DNA of 29,813 nt from Clostridia bacterium (GTDB lineage Bacteria; Bacillota_A; Clostridia; Christensenellales; Aristaeellaceae), in the NCBI GenBank assembly GCA_017525805.1, contig JAFXSH010000089.1, positions 1-29,813 of the forward strand. The letters are read 5' to 3'. Every line of letters begins with the position of its first letter. The stretch's first letter is position 1. Below, piece after piece: positions 1 to 8,500 of the stretch. The notes beneath the pieces were generated by a model that made no database searches, was not told where the DNA came from, and was given only the letters and a program-made list of their open reading frames with translations. A program made the position numbers and the translations under genes.

Positions 1-624
1 AAGCGTCGGATCGATACTTTCCTGATCAGCACACAGCATGATGAGAACGTCGATCTGGAAACGGTACAGCATATTTGCCGGCACATCATGCTGGATGTGG
101 CAGACCGGTATCGCCTGAATAACGATTTCCGTGTGCTCGTAAACCCGACCGGTCGATTTGTGCTCGGCGGGCCTTTTGTCGATACCGGCGTCACGGGCCG
201 GAAGATCATCGCGGACACCTACGGCGGCGTATGCCATCACGGCGGCGGCGCGTTCAGCGGCAAGGACCCCACCAAAGTGGATCGGTCCGCCGCCTACGCC
301 GCCCGCCACGCGGCCAAAAACGTGGTGGCCGCCGGATTGGCCCGCCAGTGCGAAATCGCCCTGGCCTACGCTATCGGCGTGGCGAAGCCTGTATCCTTCC
401 AGGTAAACACCCGGGGCACCGGCATCCTGCCCGACGCGGAAATCGCCAAGCTGGTGGAAAAGGTATTCGATATGCGGCCCGACGCCATCATCAAGCGTTT
501 GGACCTGCGCCGCCCCATCTACCGTCAGACCGCCGCCTACGGCCATTTCGGCCGCACGGATATCGACCTGCCCTGGGAACGGCTGGACCAGGTGGAAGCG
601 CTGAAAGCGGCCATGAAGAAATAA
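1..624 (+). CDS. metK: S-adenosylmethionine synthetase, C-terminal part (cut by window edge)
   Basis: Makes S-adenosylmethionine from methionine and ATP in the cytoplasm. The reading frame is open from base 1, so the gene starts before the window; about 207 residues are visible and roughly the first 45% of a protein of usual length (about 385-400) is missing. The visible part has the family signatures: [19 protein letters not shown], the glycine-rich phosphate loop [20 protein letters not shown] (residues about 78-97 of the visible part, with the conserved Lys and Asp), and the AYAIGVAKP block. The C-terminal domain looks complete, ending in EALKAAMKK. The gene is followed by its own terminator, so it is probably not cotranscribed with spoVAA. 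Confidence 0.97.
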   Translation, partial: KRRIDTFLISTQHDENVDLETVQHICRHIMLDVADRYRLNNDFRVLVNPTGRFVLGGPFVDTGVTGRKIIADTYGGVCHHGGGAFSGKDPTKVDRSAAYAARHAAKNVVAAGLARQCEIALAYAIGVAKPVSFQVNTRGTGILPDAEIAKLVEKVFDMRPDAIIKRLDLRRPIYRQTAAYGHFGRTDIDLPWERLDQVEALKAAMKK

Positions 625-645
625 CCGCATAAAGCTTTTTCCCGG

Positions 646-674
646 CGCGAAGCGTTTGCTTCGCGTCTTTTTTT
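646..674 (+). terminator. Rho-independent terminator after metK
   Basis: A perfect 8-bp stem (CGCGAAGC / GCTTCGCG) with a GTTT loop is followed by TC and a run of seven T. It lies 22 bases after the metK stop. The end of the T run touches the putative promoter of spoVAA. Confidence 0.88.
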
Positions 675-705
675 GCGATAAAAAAACGCTTCATTGGGCA
701 GACTG
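674..705 (+). promoter_or_regulatory. Putative forespore (sigma-G/F-like) promoter of spoVAA
   Basis: TGCGATA at 674-680, an 18-base spacer, then CAGACTG at 699-705. The same arrangement with the same spacing stands before spoVAD (11071-11102). The -10-like element resembles the sigma-G consensus CATACTA in 5 of 7 positions; the -35-like element is only a loose match to GCATA. spoVA is a sigma-G operon in Bacillus subtilis. The promoter class is inferred from gene content plus the paired occurrence, not from a strong consensus match. Confidence 0.45.
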
Positions 706-730
706 TAAAAAAAGCTGTGAGGTGATGCAG

Positions 731-1288
731 TTGCTGTATTTGCAGCTCAAGTCCCGGACCATCGTGAAGCCCGGCGAACAATTGCTGGTGCGCCATATTG
801 CCGACGCTCTGGATAACCGGGGATCGCGGGTGATGGATTTGCCGGTGGAATGCACAAAAAAAGAGGGCGTTTGGCGCTTGCCCGCCATGGCGCTGGTGAA
901 AGCCGTGCTTCCCGTTTGTCCCGATCTGACCATTTTAGGCCCGGCGGAATGCTTCGTGCATATCGTGCCGGAAAACAAGCGGGACCGCACCCATGCCCTG
1001 CGCACGGCGCTGGCCTTTCTGCTTCTCATGGTGGGCAGCGCCTTAGCCATTACCTGGTTTCACGCCGACGTAAACATGATGGACGCCCAGCAGTCCCTGT
1101 ACCGCCTGATCACGGGCCGTCAGGCGGAAAACACCTGGCTGATCACCGCGCCTTATGCCGTCGGCGTGTTCACGGGCGTTTCGCTGTACTACGCTCTGCT
1201 GGGAAAAAAGCGCACGGTAGCCCCCCTGGAAATCAAGTTAGAGGAATACCGGCAGTCGGCCGAGCAGGTTTCGGGGCTGACCCCATGA
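731..1288 (+). CDS. spoVAA: Stage V sporulation protein AA
   Basis: Component of the SpoVA channel complex, which moves Ca-dipicolinic acid into the forespore and out again at germination. The cytoplasmic N-terminal domain includes YLQLKSRTIVKPGEQL and is followed by two hydrophobic segments near residues 97-118 and 141-162. I place the start at the TTG at 731: the eight bases GAGGTGAT (719-726) match the anti-Shine-Dalgarno perfectly and sit 4 bases before it. An ATG at 725 lies inside that ribosome site and is less likely. The result is 185 residues, somewhat shorter than the Bacillus protein (about 206). The stop overlaps the spoVAB start (ATGA). Confidence 0.9.
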   Translation: MLYLQLKSRTIVKPGEQLLVRHIADALDNRGSRVMDLPVECTKKEGVWRLPAMALVKAVLPVCPDLTILGPAECFVHIVPENKRDRTHALRTALAFLLLMVGSALAITWFHADVNMMDAQQSLYRLITGRQAENTWLITAPYAVGVFTGVSLYYALLGKKRTVAPLEIKLEEYRQSAEQVSGLTP

Positions 1289-1674
1289 CGGCGGTGCTGC
1301 TGGGCCTGATGGGGGGCCTGACGGTAGGCGTATGCTCTGCCCCCCTGTGGATGATGCTGCAATTGCCCATGCGGCTGACGGATATTTTAAACGTCAAAGC
1401 AAACATGCGTCTCTGCGCCGCCGCCCTGGCCGTTGGCGCGGCCCTGGGTACCCTCCACGCCGCCGGGTTCCTTCCGGGCTTTTTGGGTATGGGCGCTATG
1501 GTTTTGGGCGGCATGTTTGTGGGCATGTTAGGTTCGGCGCTGGCGGAAGCGGTGGAAGTGGTACCCGTTTTCTTTGACCGCCTTTCCATCACTGCCGATA
1601 TGCGCTACGCCGCCGCCGCCCTGGCCTTGGGCAAAACCGCCGGGGTGATCGTGTATGGGCTGATGAACGGATAG
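1285..1674 (+). CDS. spoVAB: Stage V sporulation protein AB
   Basis: Integral membrane partner of SpoVAA in the SpoVA dipicolinate channel. It has 129 residues and is almost wholly hydrophobic, with about four membrane segments and the family-like stretches LTVGVCSAP and EAVEVVPVFFDR. The ATG at 1285 overlaps the spoVAA stop by four bases (ATGA), which fixes the start and implies translational coupling. Length and position directly after spoVAA agree with the Bacillus order spoVAA-AB-AC. Confidence 0.92.
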   Translation: MTAVLLGLMGGLTVGVCSAPLWMMLQLPMRLTDILNVKANMRLCAAALAVGAALGTLHAAGFLPGFLGMGAMVLGGMFVGMLGSALAEAVEVVPVFFDRLSITADMRYAAAALALGKTAGVIVYGLMNG

Positions 1675-1695
1675 AACAAAACCAGGAGGACCCTC

Positions 1696-1845
1696 ATGAA
1701 TCTTTCCCCTTTTCCCTCTCCCCTGAATTACCTGCCCCGGCCCGGCATGCGGGAGATCCGCGCGAAACCGGCGGCAGAACTGCCTCATGTCCGATATGAA
1801 AGGAGCAATACCAATGGCGGAGAAAAATCTGAAACCCGAGGTTAA
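1696..1845 (+). CDS. Possible small ORF between spoVAB and spoVAC (49 aa)
   Basis: An ATG at 1696 follows AGGAGG (1684-1689) with six bases between, a good ribosome site, 21 bases after the spoVAB stop. The product would be 49 residues, proline-rich at the start (LSPFPSPLNYLPRPG) and basic towards the end, with no membrane segment. Its last 32 bases overlap the start of spoVAC in another frame, and the spoVAC ribosome site lies inside it. I do not recognise the product. It may be a real small sporulation protein or a leader whose translation couples spoVAC to spoVAB. Confidence 0.38.
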   Translation: MNLSPFPSPLNYLPRPGMREIRAKPAAELPHVRYERSNTNGGEKSETRG

Positions 1846-2287
1846 AGAAGCAATCAAACGCTATGCGGCGTTGGTGGGGCGGCTGACGCCCAAATCCAAG
1901 TTAGGGCAAGGGTGTCTGCGCGCCTTCTGGGTGGGCGGAAGCATCTGCGTGCTGGGCCAGGTCCTCATGGACGCGGGCATGATCTGGCTTCATATGACTG
2001 CCGCCGCCGCGTCCAGCTTTGCCTCCGTCGCGCTGGTGTTTTTGACCGCGCTGCTCACCGGCATCGGCGTGTTTGACCGCATCGCCCGGTACGCGGGCGC
2101 GGGCACGGTGGTGCCCATTACGGGCTTTGCCAACGCCATGACCTCCCCCGCCATGGAATTCAAGCCGGAGGGCTGGGTGCTGGGCACAGGCGCGCGGCTG
2201 TTCACCATCGCCGGGCCGGTGCTGGTTTACGGCGTCAGCGCGTCGGTGATCGTGGGCATCCTGTACTATTTCATCCGCTGGCAATAA
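1814..2287 (+). CDS. spoVAC: Stage V sporulation protein AC
   Basis: Membrane subunit of the SpoVA complex; in Bacillus SpoVAC acts as a mechanosensitive channel for dipicolinate release. It has 157 residues, close to the usual 150. A basic N-terminal part (about 35 residues) is followed by a hydrophobic body with about four membrane helices and the conserved stretch FDRIARYAGAGTVVPITGFA. The similar block in SpoVAE (RFASAGATVPLTGFGH) shows that the two are related. The start at 1814 is chosen because AGGAG (1801-1805) lies eight bases before it; an in-frame ATG at 1787 has no such site. In Bacillus spoVAD follows directly, but here it is about 9 kb away. Confidence 0.95.
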   Translation: MAEKNLKPEVKEAIKRYAALVGRLTPKSKLGQGCLRAFWVGGSICVLGQVLMDAGMIWLHMTAAAASSFASVALVFLTALLTGIGVFDRIARYAGAGTVVPITGFANAMTSPAMEFKPEGWVLGTGARLFTIAGPVLVYGVSASVIVGILYYFIRWQ

Positions 2288-2340
2288 AGAAGCGAATAAT
2301 GCGATTTCATGGCGGAAAAGCACGCCGTTCGGCCTGCCGG

Positions 2341-2372
2341 AACCGGTTTATCCGGCTCACGATAAACCGGTT
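2341..2372. repeat. Perfect 12-bp inverted repeat after spoVAC
   Basis: AACCGGTTTATC (2341-2352) and GATAAACCGGTT (2361-2372) pair perfectly around an 8-base loop. No T run follows on either strand, so this is not a typical intrinsic terminator. It may stabilise the 3' end of the spoVAC transcript or be a protein-binding site. No gene was seen from 2288 to 2486. Confidence 0.7.
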
Positions 2373-2486
2373 CGCCGGAAAAAGCCAGCCTGAAAAAACA
2401 AAGTTTAGATAACGGATCATGGCTTCCGCCTTTTTGGCAGTCAGCACGCTTTACAGGGAAACGGCTATTCAACGTTTCAGCATGCA

Positions 2487-2513
2487 AAACCCCCGGCGCG
2501 AAGCCGGGGGTTT
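2487..2513 (+). repeat. GC-rich hairpin, left copy of a direct repeat
   Basis: An 11-bp perfect stem AAACCCCCGGC / GCCGGGGGTTT closes on the loop GCGAA. A second copy with the same loop in the same orientation lies at 2766-2789. The two copies flank the element at 2514-2765. The run of only three T makes it a weak terminator for spoVAC at best. Confidence 0.75.
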
Positions 2514-2765
2514 CAGGGCGTCGACAAAGTCGACACCCTGCCATCGAAAGCCAGCTAAAGCAGGCTTTCGATGGGAACATCCATTTTCTGTAAAATGGCA
2601 TTTCCGGGCAGGTATGCCCAGAAACGCACATTTTACGGCCGAAAATTGAGAGCGGAAGCAAAATTTCAATTGCTCCTCGGTGACGTACACGCTGCCGCCT
2701 GTGGATTATTGATGAAGGGGCTGTGACCCCTTCATACTTCCCCAGGGTACTTTGTCGACAGTCTG
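2514..2765. mobile_element. MITE-like structured repeat element, about 250 bp
   Basis: The ends are imperfect inverted repeats. The left end (2514-2540) carries GTCGACAAAGT and closes with ACCCTG; the right end (2743-2765) read on the other strand is CAG-NNN-GTCGACAAAGT-ACCCTG, so 20 of 23 bases agree once a CGAC insertion on the left is allowed. Inside are tandem hairpins: 2541-2552/2563-2574 (12 bp, perfect), 2581-2587/2592-2598 (7 bp), 2601-2610/2615-2624 (10 bp, one mismatch) and 2712-2720/2727-2735 (9 bp). No open frame with a ribosome site was found. It looks like a non-autonomous repeat, or a structured RNA, that needs a transposase in trans if it moves. Finding more copies elsewhere in the genome would settle this. 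Confidence 0.5.
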
Positions 2766-2789
2766 CCCCCGGCGCGAAGCCGGGGTTTT
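2766..2789 (+). terminator. GC-rich hairpin with T run, right copy of the direct repeat
   Basis: CCCCGGC (2767-2773) and GCCGGGG (2779-2785) close on GCGAA and are followed by TTTT. Twenty bases repeat the hairpin at 2487-2513. It would end transcription arriving from the left just before the convergent diguanylate cyclase gene. Confidence 0.6.
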
Positions 2790-2811
2790 GTTCATACGTG
2801 CCGTTCATCCT

Positions 2812-4302
2812 TCACGGCAGGGATGGTTCATAGAAAGTAAAGCCTTTTTTGCCCCGGTGCTTGGTTTGATACAGCGCCTGGTCCGCGTGTTCAAACAGCT
2901 CATCCGCGTTCTCCGCGTGCCTGCCGTGGGCGATGCCAACGCTGACCGATACAGGCGGCAGGCCACCCTCCGTTTTCCCTAATTCCACGTTGATCCGGTT
3001 GACCCGGTCAATGATCTGCTGTTTTTGCCGCTCGCCCGTATGAGCCATGAAAACCACAAATTCATCGCCGCCGATCCGGCAGGCGCAGTCGTCCGTCCGG
3101 AAATAGGCAGCAATGGTCCCGGCGGTTTTTTTCAGCACCCTGTCGCCGATCTCGTGCCCATAGGTATCATTCACCGCTTTAAAGGAATCAACGTCGATCA
3201 GCAGCACATACGCAGTTTTCAAATCCAGGCTGGACATGAGCAGATCGTATCCCGCCCGGTTGTACAGGCCGGTCAGGCTGTCATGCATGGCCTTATCGAT
3301 CTCCCGCTGCAGGGTTTTATGTTCTTCGGTATTGTCCCTTACGCTGAGGAAAGAGCCGATCAGGCGCTGTCTTTCATCCGTGACGCTGTGCTTTTCCAGC
3401 ACGTAGTTTTTAGACATGTCCCCGTTTTTCACTTCGTGCTGCGTGCTTTCGTCCTGCTGATAGTCCCCGAATAAATCGGCCAGCCGTTCCGAAGCAGCTT
3501 CGAAATTGTCCTTTTCGATCCCCGTCAATTCGATGGCCGGCCTGTTGGCCCAGATGCAGTGACCGTTGGCGTCGAAAAAGAACAGCGCCTCCGGCATTTC
3601 CGAGGCCATATTCGCCAGCATACTGTCCAGCAGCCGCAGGGGACGGTAGAATAACGATAAATAGTACACGAGGATCCCGAATACGGCAAAGCCGATCATG
3701 GCCCTGTCAACAGGCGTCCCGGAGAAAATATACACGGTTTCCCATATCGCCGTAATGATCAGCGCGGCCAGGATCACAAAATACCGTTCCATATCGATCC
3801 GGGGAGAGCGGATTATTTTTACGATGAAAATCACGATGGCCGCCGCGAGGATGCCATAATCGACCACCCGGTGATACGTCTGCCCTAAATAGGGCAGCAG
3901 CCGGTAATAATCCGCCCCATCCACCAGGATCGGTTTCGTTACAAAAGCATGATGGAAGAAGGGATTGCACAGCATCTGAACAACGTCAATTACCACGGGA
4001 ATCTCGGCAAACAGCAGGTATTTCCGTTTGTCCTTTCCGATCTGGCAATACTTGAAGGAAAACAGAAGCAGAGCGTACACAGCGCTGTCCATGCCCAGAA
4101 AATAAATATAACAGCCGATCGTGGACAGCACCCTCTGGGTGGAAGCGATGATCACCATATTGCCAATCACAGGCGGAATCAGGGCGCCTGCCAGCATCGC
4201 CACCGTTTTGCCGATGGCTTTGCGGGAAAGACGCGCTTTGTAGCAGCAAAATGCCAACGCGGCGCTCAAAAAAACAAAAACAATGGAAAAAAAGATTCTC
4301 AT
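2812..4302 (-). CDS. Membrane diguanylate cyclase: 7TM-type sensor, PAS, GGDEF
   Basis: Predicted to make the second messenger cyclic di-GMP from two GTP. It has 496 residues. The first 225 or so hold about seven hydrophobic helices, like the N-terminal 7TM region of some histidine kinases. A PAS-like segment follows (about 238-325, LFFFDANGHCIWANRPA), then a complete GGDEF domain (about 339-494) with DSLTGLYNR, the intact GGDEF motif at 411-415, and an RTDD inhibitory site (402-405) five residues before it. The enzyme should therefore be active and feedback-controlled. The start at 4302 is chosen because GGGAGGAA lies just before it, whereas the frame extends to 4395 without a ribosome site. 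The gene stands alone with its own promoter, and no EAL or PilZ partner is in the window. Confidence 0.93.
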   Translation of the reverse strand: MRIFFSIVFVFLSAALAFCCYKARLSRKAIGKTVAMLAGALIPPVIGNMVIIASTQRVLSTIGCYIYFLGMDSAVYALLLFSFKYCQIGKDKRKYLLFAEIPVVIDVVQMLCNPFFHHAFVTKPILVDGADYYRLLPYLGQTYHRVVDYGILAAAIVIFIVKIIRSPRIDMERYFVILAALIITAIWETVYIFSGTPVDRAMIGFAVFGILVYYLSLFYRPLRLLDSMLANMASEMPEALFFFDANGHCIWANRPAIELTGIEKDNFEAASERLADLFGDYQQDESTQHEVKNGDMSKNYVLEKHSVTDERQRLIGSFLSVRDNTEEHKTLQREIDKAMHDSLTGLYNRAGYDLLMSSLDLKTAYVLLIDVDSFKAVNDTYGHEIGDRVLKKTAGTIAAYFRTDDCACRIGGDEFVVFMAHTGERQKQQIIDRVNRINVELGKTEGGLPPVSVSVGIAHGRHAENADELFEHADQALYQTKHRGKKGFTFYEPSLP

Positions 4303-4366
4303 ACGTTCCTCCCAAAACGAAGAAACACCGTTCCGCGGACTGTTTGTCGAAATAAATATTAGAAGG

Positions 4367-4395
4367 ATTCTATCACAGGATCCGCCTTTTCGCAA
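4367..4395 (-). promoter_or_regulatory. Sigma-A promoter of the diguanylate cyclase gene
   Basis: On the minus strand TTGCGA (4395-4390), a 17-base spacer and TAGAAT (4372-4367). This gives a leader of about 55-60 bases. It also argues for the start at 4302, because the longer frame would begin upstream of the transcript. Confidence 0.7.
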
Positions 4396-4461
4396 GTATC
4401 AAACCGGACAATTTCTATCACAAATTGGCAAAACACAAATATGAAATCCAGAAAACTTATG

Positions 4462-4491
4462 TTGCGATTTTGTAACGGTTGGTGTTATATT
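4462..4491 (+). promoter_or_regulatory. Putative sigma-A promoter of the E2-like gene
   Basis: TTGCGA (4462-4467), an 18-base spacer and TATATT (4486-4491), in a locally AT-rich stretch 70 bases before the gene. It diverges from the diguanylate cyclase promoter. Confidence 0.55.
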
Positions 4492-4562
4492 ATTATTTGT
4501 TCCACAGAACTGTATCCCATTCAAAAAAGCGGTATACAAGCACGATTGGGGAGGGCTGAAGA

Positions 4563-5447
4563 ATGTTCGGAAGAAGAGCGGACGGACGTGTTTTACGAAA
4601 TATCGATCCCATCGTTGGCCTTGCGTCCTATTTGATGCCGATACGGTGCGACGCGCAGGTGTTTTTGAACCATAAGCTGGACTATGAAATCATGGCTCGC
4701 TATATTGTGGATCAGGGAAACAAAGGACATAAGCTGACGTTCATGGAGCTTTTTATCGCCGCGTATGTGCGCGCTGTTTCGCAGATGCCCGAAATCAATC
4801 GATTTATAAGCAATAAGCGGCTTTACGCCCGCACCCAATTGACGGTTTCCTTCACCCTGCTCAAGGAAACGGACGATCCCGACGCAATTGAAGAAAACAC
4901 AGCGAAATGTTTTTTTGACCCGCGTGATACGATTTATGATGTGGCGGAGCGCGTCGCCACCGCTATTGAGCAAAACCGCCGGGAAGAAGCGGACAATTCC
5001 AGTATCAAGTTAGCCCGGCTGCTGCTGAATCCCCTTCTGGCAAACATCGTTGTCGCGCTGGCCCGGCTGCTGGATCGGTACGGTATCCTGCCCAAGTATA
5101 TCCTGGACGCGTCCCCCTGTCATACCAGCATGTATATCACGAACATGGCCTCCATTGGAATGCCCTCCCTGAACCACCACATTTATAATTTTGGCACCAC
5201 TTCCCAATTTGTATCATTGGGGTTCGTAACGCGGGAAACCAGCGTAGGTCCGGACGGAAAGGCCGTCCGCAAGCGCTGGCTGCCCATTGGCATTACGGCG
5301 GATGAACGCGTTTGCGCCGGGGCGATGTACGCAAAATTCATGGATCGCCTCACCTATTACGTCCATCACCCGGAACTGCTGGAAACGCCGCCGGAACACG
5401 TCCGGTTTGAGGAAGGAAACGCCTATTCCCTGCCCAAATCCAAATAA
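4563..5447 (+). CDS. E2/CAT-fold acyltransferase-like protein lacking the catalytic His-Asp
   Basis: It has 294 residues and resembles the C-terminal catalytic domain of 2-oxoacid dehydrogenase E2 (dihydrolipoyl acyltransferase), a chloramphenicol-acetyltransferase-type fold. No lipoyl or subunit-binding domain is present. Visible family features are LTFMELFIAAYVRAV near residues 59-73, TSMYITNMASIGMPSLNHHIYNFG and the C-terminal GITADERVCAGAMYAKF. In true E2 the last motif reads DHRVIDGA; here it is DERVCAGA (D247-A254), so the catalytic His is Glu248 and the Asp is Ala252. The protein may act on another chemistry or be a binding or scaffold protein. The start follows GGGAGGG. The giant permease gene begins 63 bases downstream and is probably in the same transcript. 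The fold assignment is fairly sure; the function is unknown. Confidence 0.75.
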   Translation: MFGRRADGRVLRNIDPIVGLASYLMPIRCDAQVFLNHKLDYEIMARYIVDQGNKGHKLTFMELFIAAYVRAVSQMPEINRFISNKRLYARTQLTVSFTLLKETDDPDAIEENTAKCFFDPRDTIYDVAERVATAIEQNRREEADNSSIKLARLLLNPLLANIVVALARLLDRYGILPKYILDASPCHTSMYITNMASIGMPSLNHHIYNFGTTSQFVSLGFVTRETSVGPDGKAVRKRWLPIGITADERVCAGAMYAKFMDRLTYYVHHPELLETPPEHVRFEEGNAYSLPKSK

Positions 5448-5510
5448 AAATGACGAAAAGAAGGAAAACCGATCTGTTGCTGAAAAGAGAAAAAAACGAA
5501 TGGTAAATGC

Positions 5511-8500
5511 ATGAGAGAATTTTTATTTCACGCCATCTGCAAAAAATATTGGAAACTGCTTCTTTCCATGCTGCTGGTTTCCGCTTTCGGCTGCGCCACC
5601 TTAACGGGGCTGGCGGGCGGGTATCTGTCGCTGAAAGAAGCCTTGGATTTGTATGTCCAGGAAGGAGGATACCCGGACGCCTTCGTCACCACGGACGTGA
5701 CCGAGCGCCGGCGGATGGACGCGCTGAAGGCCGTGCCAGGCGTTACGGAAGTGGACGCCCGGATCATCGGCGATCTGGTGCTGGTCAACTGGGACGGGCG
5801 GTATCTGTCCATCCGGGCCATGTCCTTTGACGCAGATGAATTTCAACAATTTTATTTCTGGGAGCGGGCGGATCAGGGCGCTTACGATCCGATTTATTTA
5901 GAATACAATTTTGCGAAAAACGCGGGGATCAAAGCGGGCGACACGGTGCGGATCAAGGCTGGCGACGAGCTTCGTGAATACCGTGTGATGGGCGTCATTT
6001 CCAGGCCCGAAACGCTGGTCATGGAACCCTCCGACGATGTGAGCATCAGCAGCGACGATTTCGGCTATGTTTACGCACCATGTTCATTGCTGGAAAAGGA
6101 AGTGAACACGGACCACCGGGACGCCCTGGCGGAGTGGGAAGAAAAAAGCGGCGAACTGGCCGAAGCGGAGGCAAGCGCCCGGCAGGAATATGAAAACGCC
6201 CTGGCCGAGCTGGAAAGTGCGGAAGCGGAGCTGAACGAAAAAAAGGCTGAATTTGAGGAAAAGCGCCGGGAATTGGACGAGCAGCAGGCGGAGCTGGACC
6301 GAAGCAAAGAAGAATTGGACCAGGCGCGGCAAGAGCTGAACGAAAAAACAGCCGAAGCGGAAAGCAGTCAGCAGGAGCTGAATGAAAAAAAGGCCGAAGC
6401 GGAAGCAAAGCAGGCCGAATTGGAGCAGGCACAGCGGGAATTGGACGAAAAGCGCGCGGAATTGGAGGAAACCAAAAAAACGCTGTCGGAACAGCGCGAT
6501 GCCCTCAAGCAGCAGCGCGAGGAAGCGGAGGCACAGCTAAAATCTCTGCAAAGCACAAAGGAAGAACTGCTGGCGGGACAGGATGCGCTGGATAGCGCGC
6601 GGGCGGAAGCGCTGGAAAAGCGCTGGGAGCTCAACGCCACCCGGGCGGATCTGGTGGAGAAGCGCGCCGAAGTGGAACAGCAGCTCGCCTTGCTGCGTCT
6701 TGCCCAGGGGTATCTTTCCCGGTTGGATCAAGCGGCGGCAGAGATCGATGAAGAAATCGGCCTTTATCAGCAAACGCAGGCCGCCATAGAGGAATTGGAC
6801 CGGCTGCTGACTGATATGGAAGCGATGGAGCGCCGCTTAAAGGAGGCGCGGTTTGCCCTGGCGGCGGTGGACGCGGCCCTGGACGCCGCGGAGGAAGCTT
6901 ATTTGGATAGCGCCGGATTGATTGCTCAGCGGCAGGAAATCGTAAACGACTTTGCGGCAATGGGCATATCCGAGGCAATGCTCGGCAGTACGCTGGAGCA
7001 GTTACAAGCGGAAATCCTGGAAATGAAGGATCGGCGGGCGGCCTTGCAGGACCAGCTTTCCGCCTTACAAAATACCGACCATCTGCAAACGGAAGCGGAC
7101 GCGCTGCGAAATCAGCTAAGCGCCTTGCTGGACAGCGTCGCGGACCAGGAAAGCGTTTCTGAAACGATGCTGAACAGCGCCATCGAACAGGCGAACGACG
7201 GCTTGAACCAGATCGACAGCGGCATCGCCCAGATCGACGATGGCCTGTGGCAGATCAGGGAGGGCCTAAAGCAGGCCGATGAAAAGGAAGCGCAAATCAA
7301 GGACGGTCTCAGCCAGGTCCAGGAAGGCGAAGCGCTGCTGAACGACGCGCTAGAGCAAATGGACGAAGGTCTTACACAAATGGATGAGGGCCTTGAGCAA
7401 ATCGCGGACGGCTATCGGGAAATGGACGATTATCAGGCGCAGATCGACACCGGTTCTTCCGAACTGGCCGAAGGCTTTGCCCAAATCGCCGATTATCAGG
7501 CGCAGTTGGACGAGGGCTTTGAACAAATCAGGGCTGGAGAAGAAGAAATGGACGCCGCCCTTTCGCAAATCGAGGACGGTCAGGCGCAGATCGCCGACGC
7601 CATCGCCGACGCGGAACGGCAAATCGCCGACGGTGAAAACCAAATCAAAGACACGCGGACGGAGGTGGAAAACGGCTGGATCGAGGCGCTGGCGGAGTTT
7701 TCTGATTTAGAAAACGAATTAAATAAAGCATATGAGGAACTGTCCGAATGGGAAGGCTATCAGGTTTTCTGCAATCAGTTTCTGCTTCGTTTTTCCCCTG
7801 GCGCGTCACCCGATACGGTTTTGGAAGATGTGAAGGAGGCGCTTTCGGAAGCCGGCGTGGAGGTAAAAAGCGTCGTTCTATATGATGCCTCTCCCGTCAA
7901 ACGGCGCATAGACAGCAACCTGATCCCCATCGAAACCATGGCGGAGTTCATTCCTATGTTCTTTTTCGCCATCACCATGATCGTGGTCTATCTGTTCATG
8001 TCGCTGATGATCCGGCAATGCCGCCGGGAGATCGGCATCCTGCGCGCCTTGGGCTTTACCCGATTCAGGGTGATATCCCTTTTCTGCGGCGCGGGCTTTC
8101 TGGTCTCCCTGGGCGCCATCGCTTTGGGACTGGCCCTTTCCCTGGCGATACGCGGGTATTTTTGCTATTACTTTTTTGACGTGCTCTTCCCGCTTCCTGT
8201 TCGTGTCCTGGTGTTCAGCTGGTCCAAATTTCTGCTTTCCGCCTTGTTCACCGTCGCCGCCGTGGAAGCGGCCACCGTCATCAGCGCGTCCTCCATCAGC
8301 GGCATCCAGCCCTCTGAGGCCATGACGCGCGTAAAGCCCTCCGCCGTAAAAACCCCCCAGTTCGTCAGATGGGCGCTCCGCGGCGCTTCCCCCTTTCTGA
8401 AATTCAGCGTTATTTCCCTTTTGCGGAACAGGCTTCGGTTCCTCTTTTCAGCGTTCTGCCTGGCCGGTTCCGTCATGCTGATCTTTTCTTCCCGTTCCCT

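Noticed and set aside
850..1284. Upstream extension of the spoVAB frame to 850
   Set aside because: The extension overlaps spoVAA almost entirely and has no ribosome site; the ATGA junction at 1285 is the natural start.
4441..4635. Short frame upstream of and overlapping the E2-like gene
   Set aside because: It spans the promoter region and has no ribosome site of its own.
6110..7770. Tandem DNA repeat inside the permease gene
   Set aside because: The repetition is at protein level (coiled-coil heptads and QI-x-DG units). The codons vary between units, so it is not a DNA satellite or CRISPR-like array.
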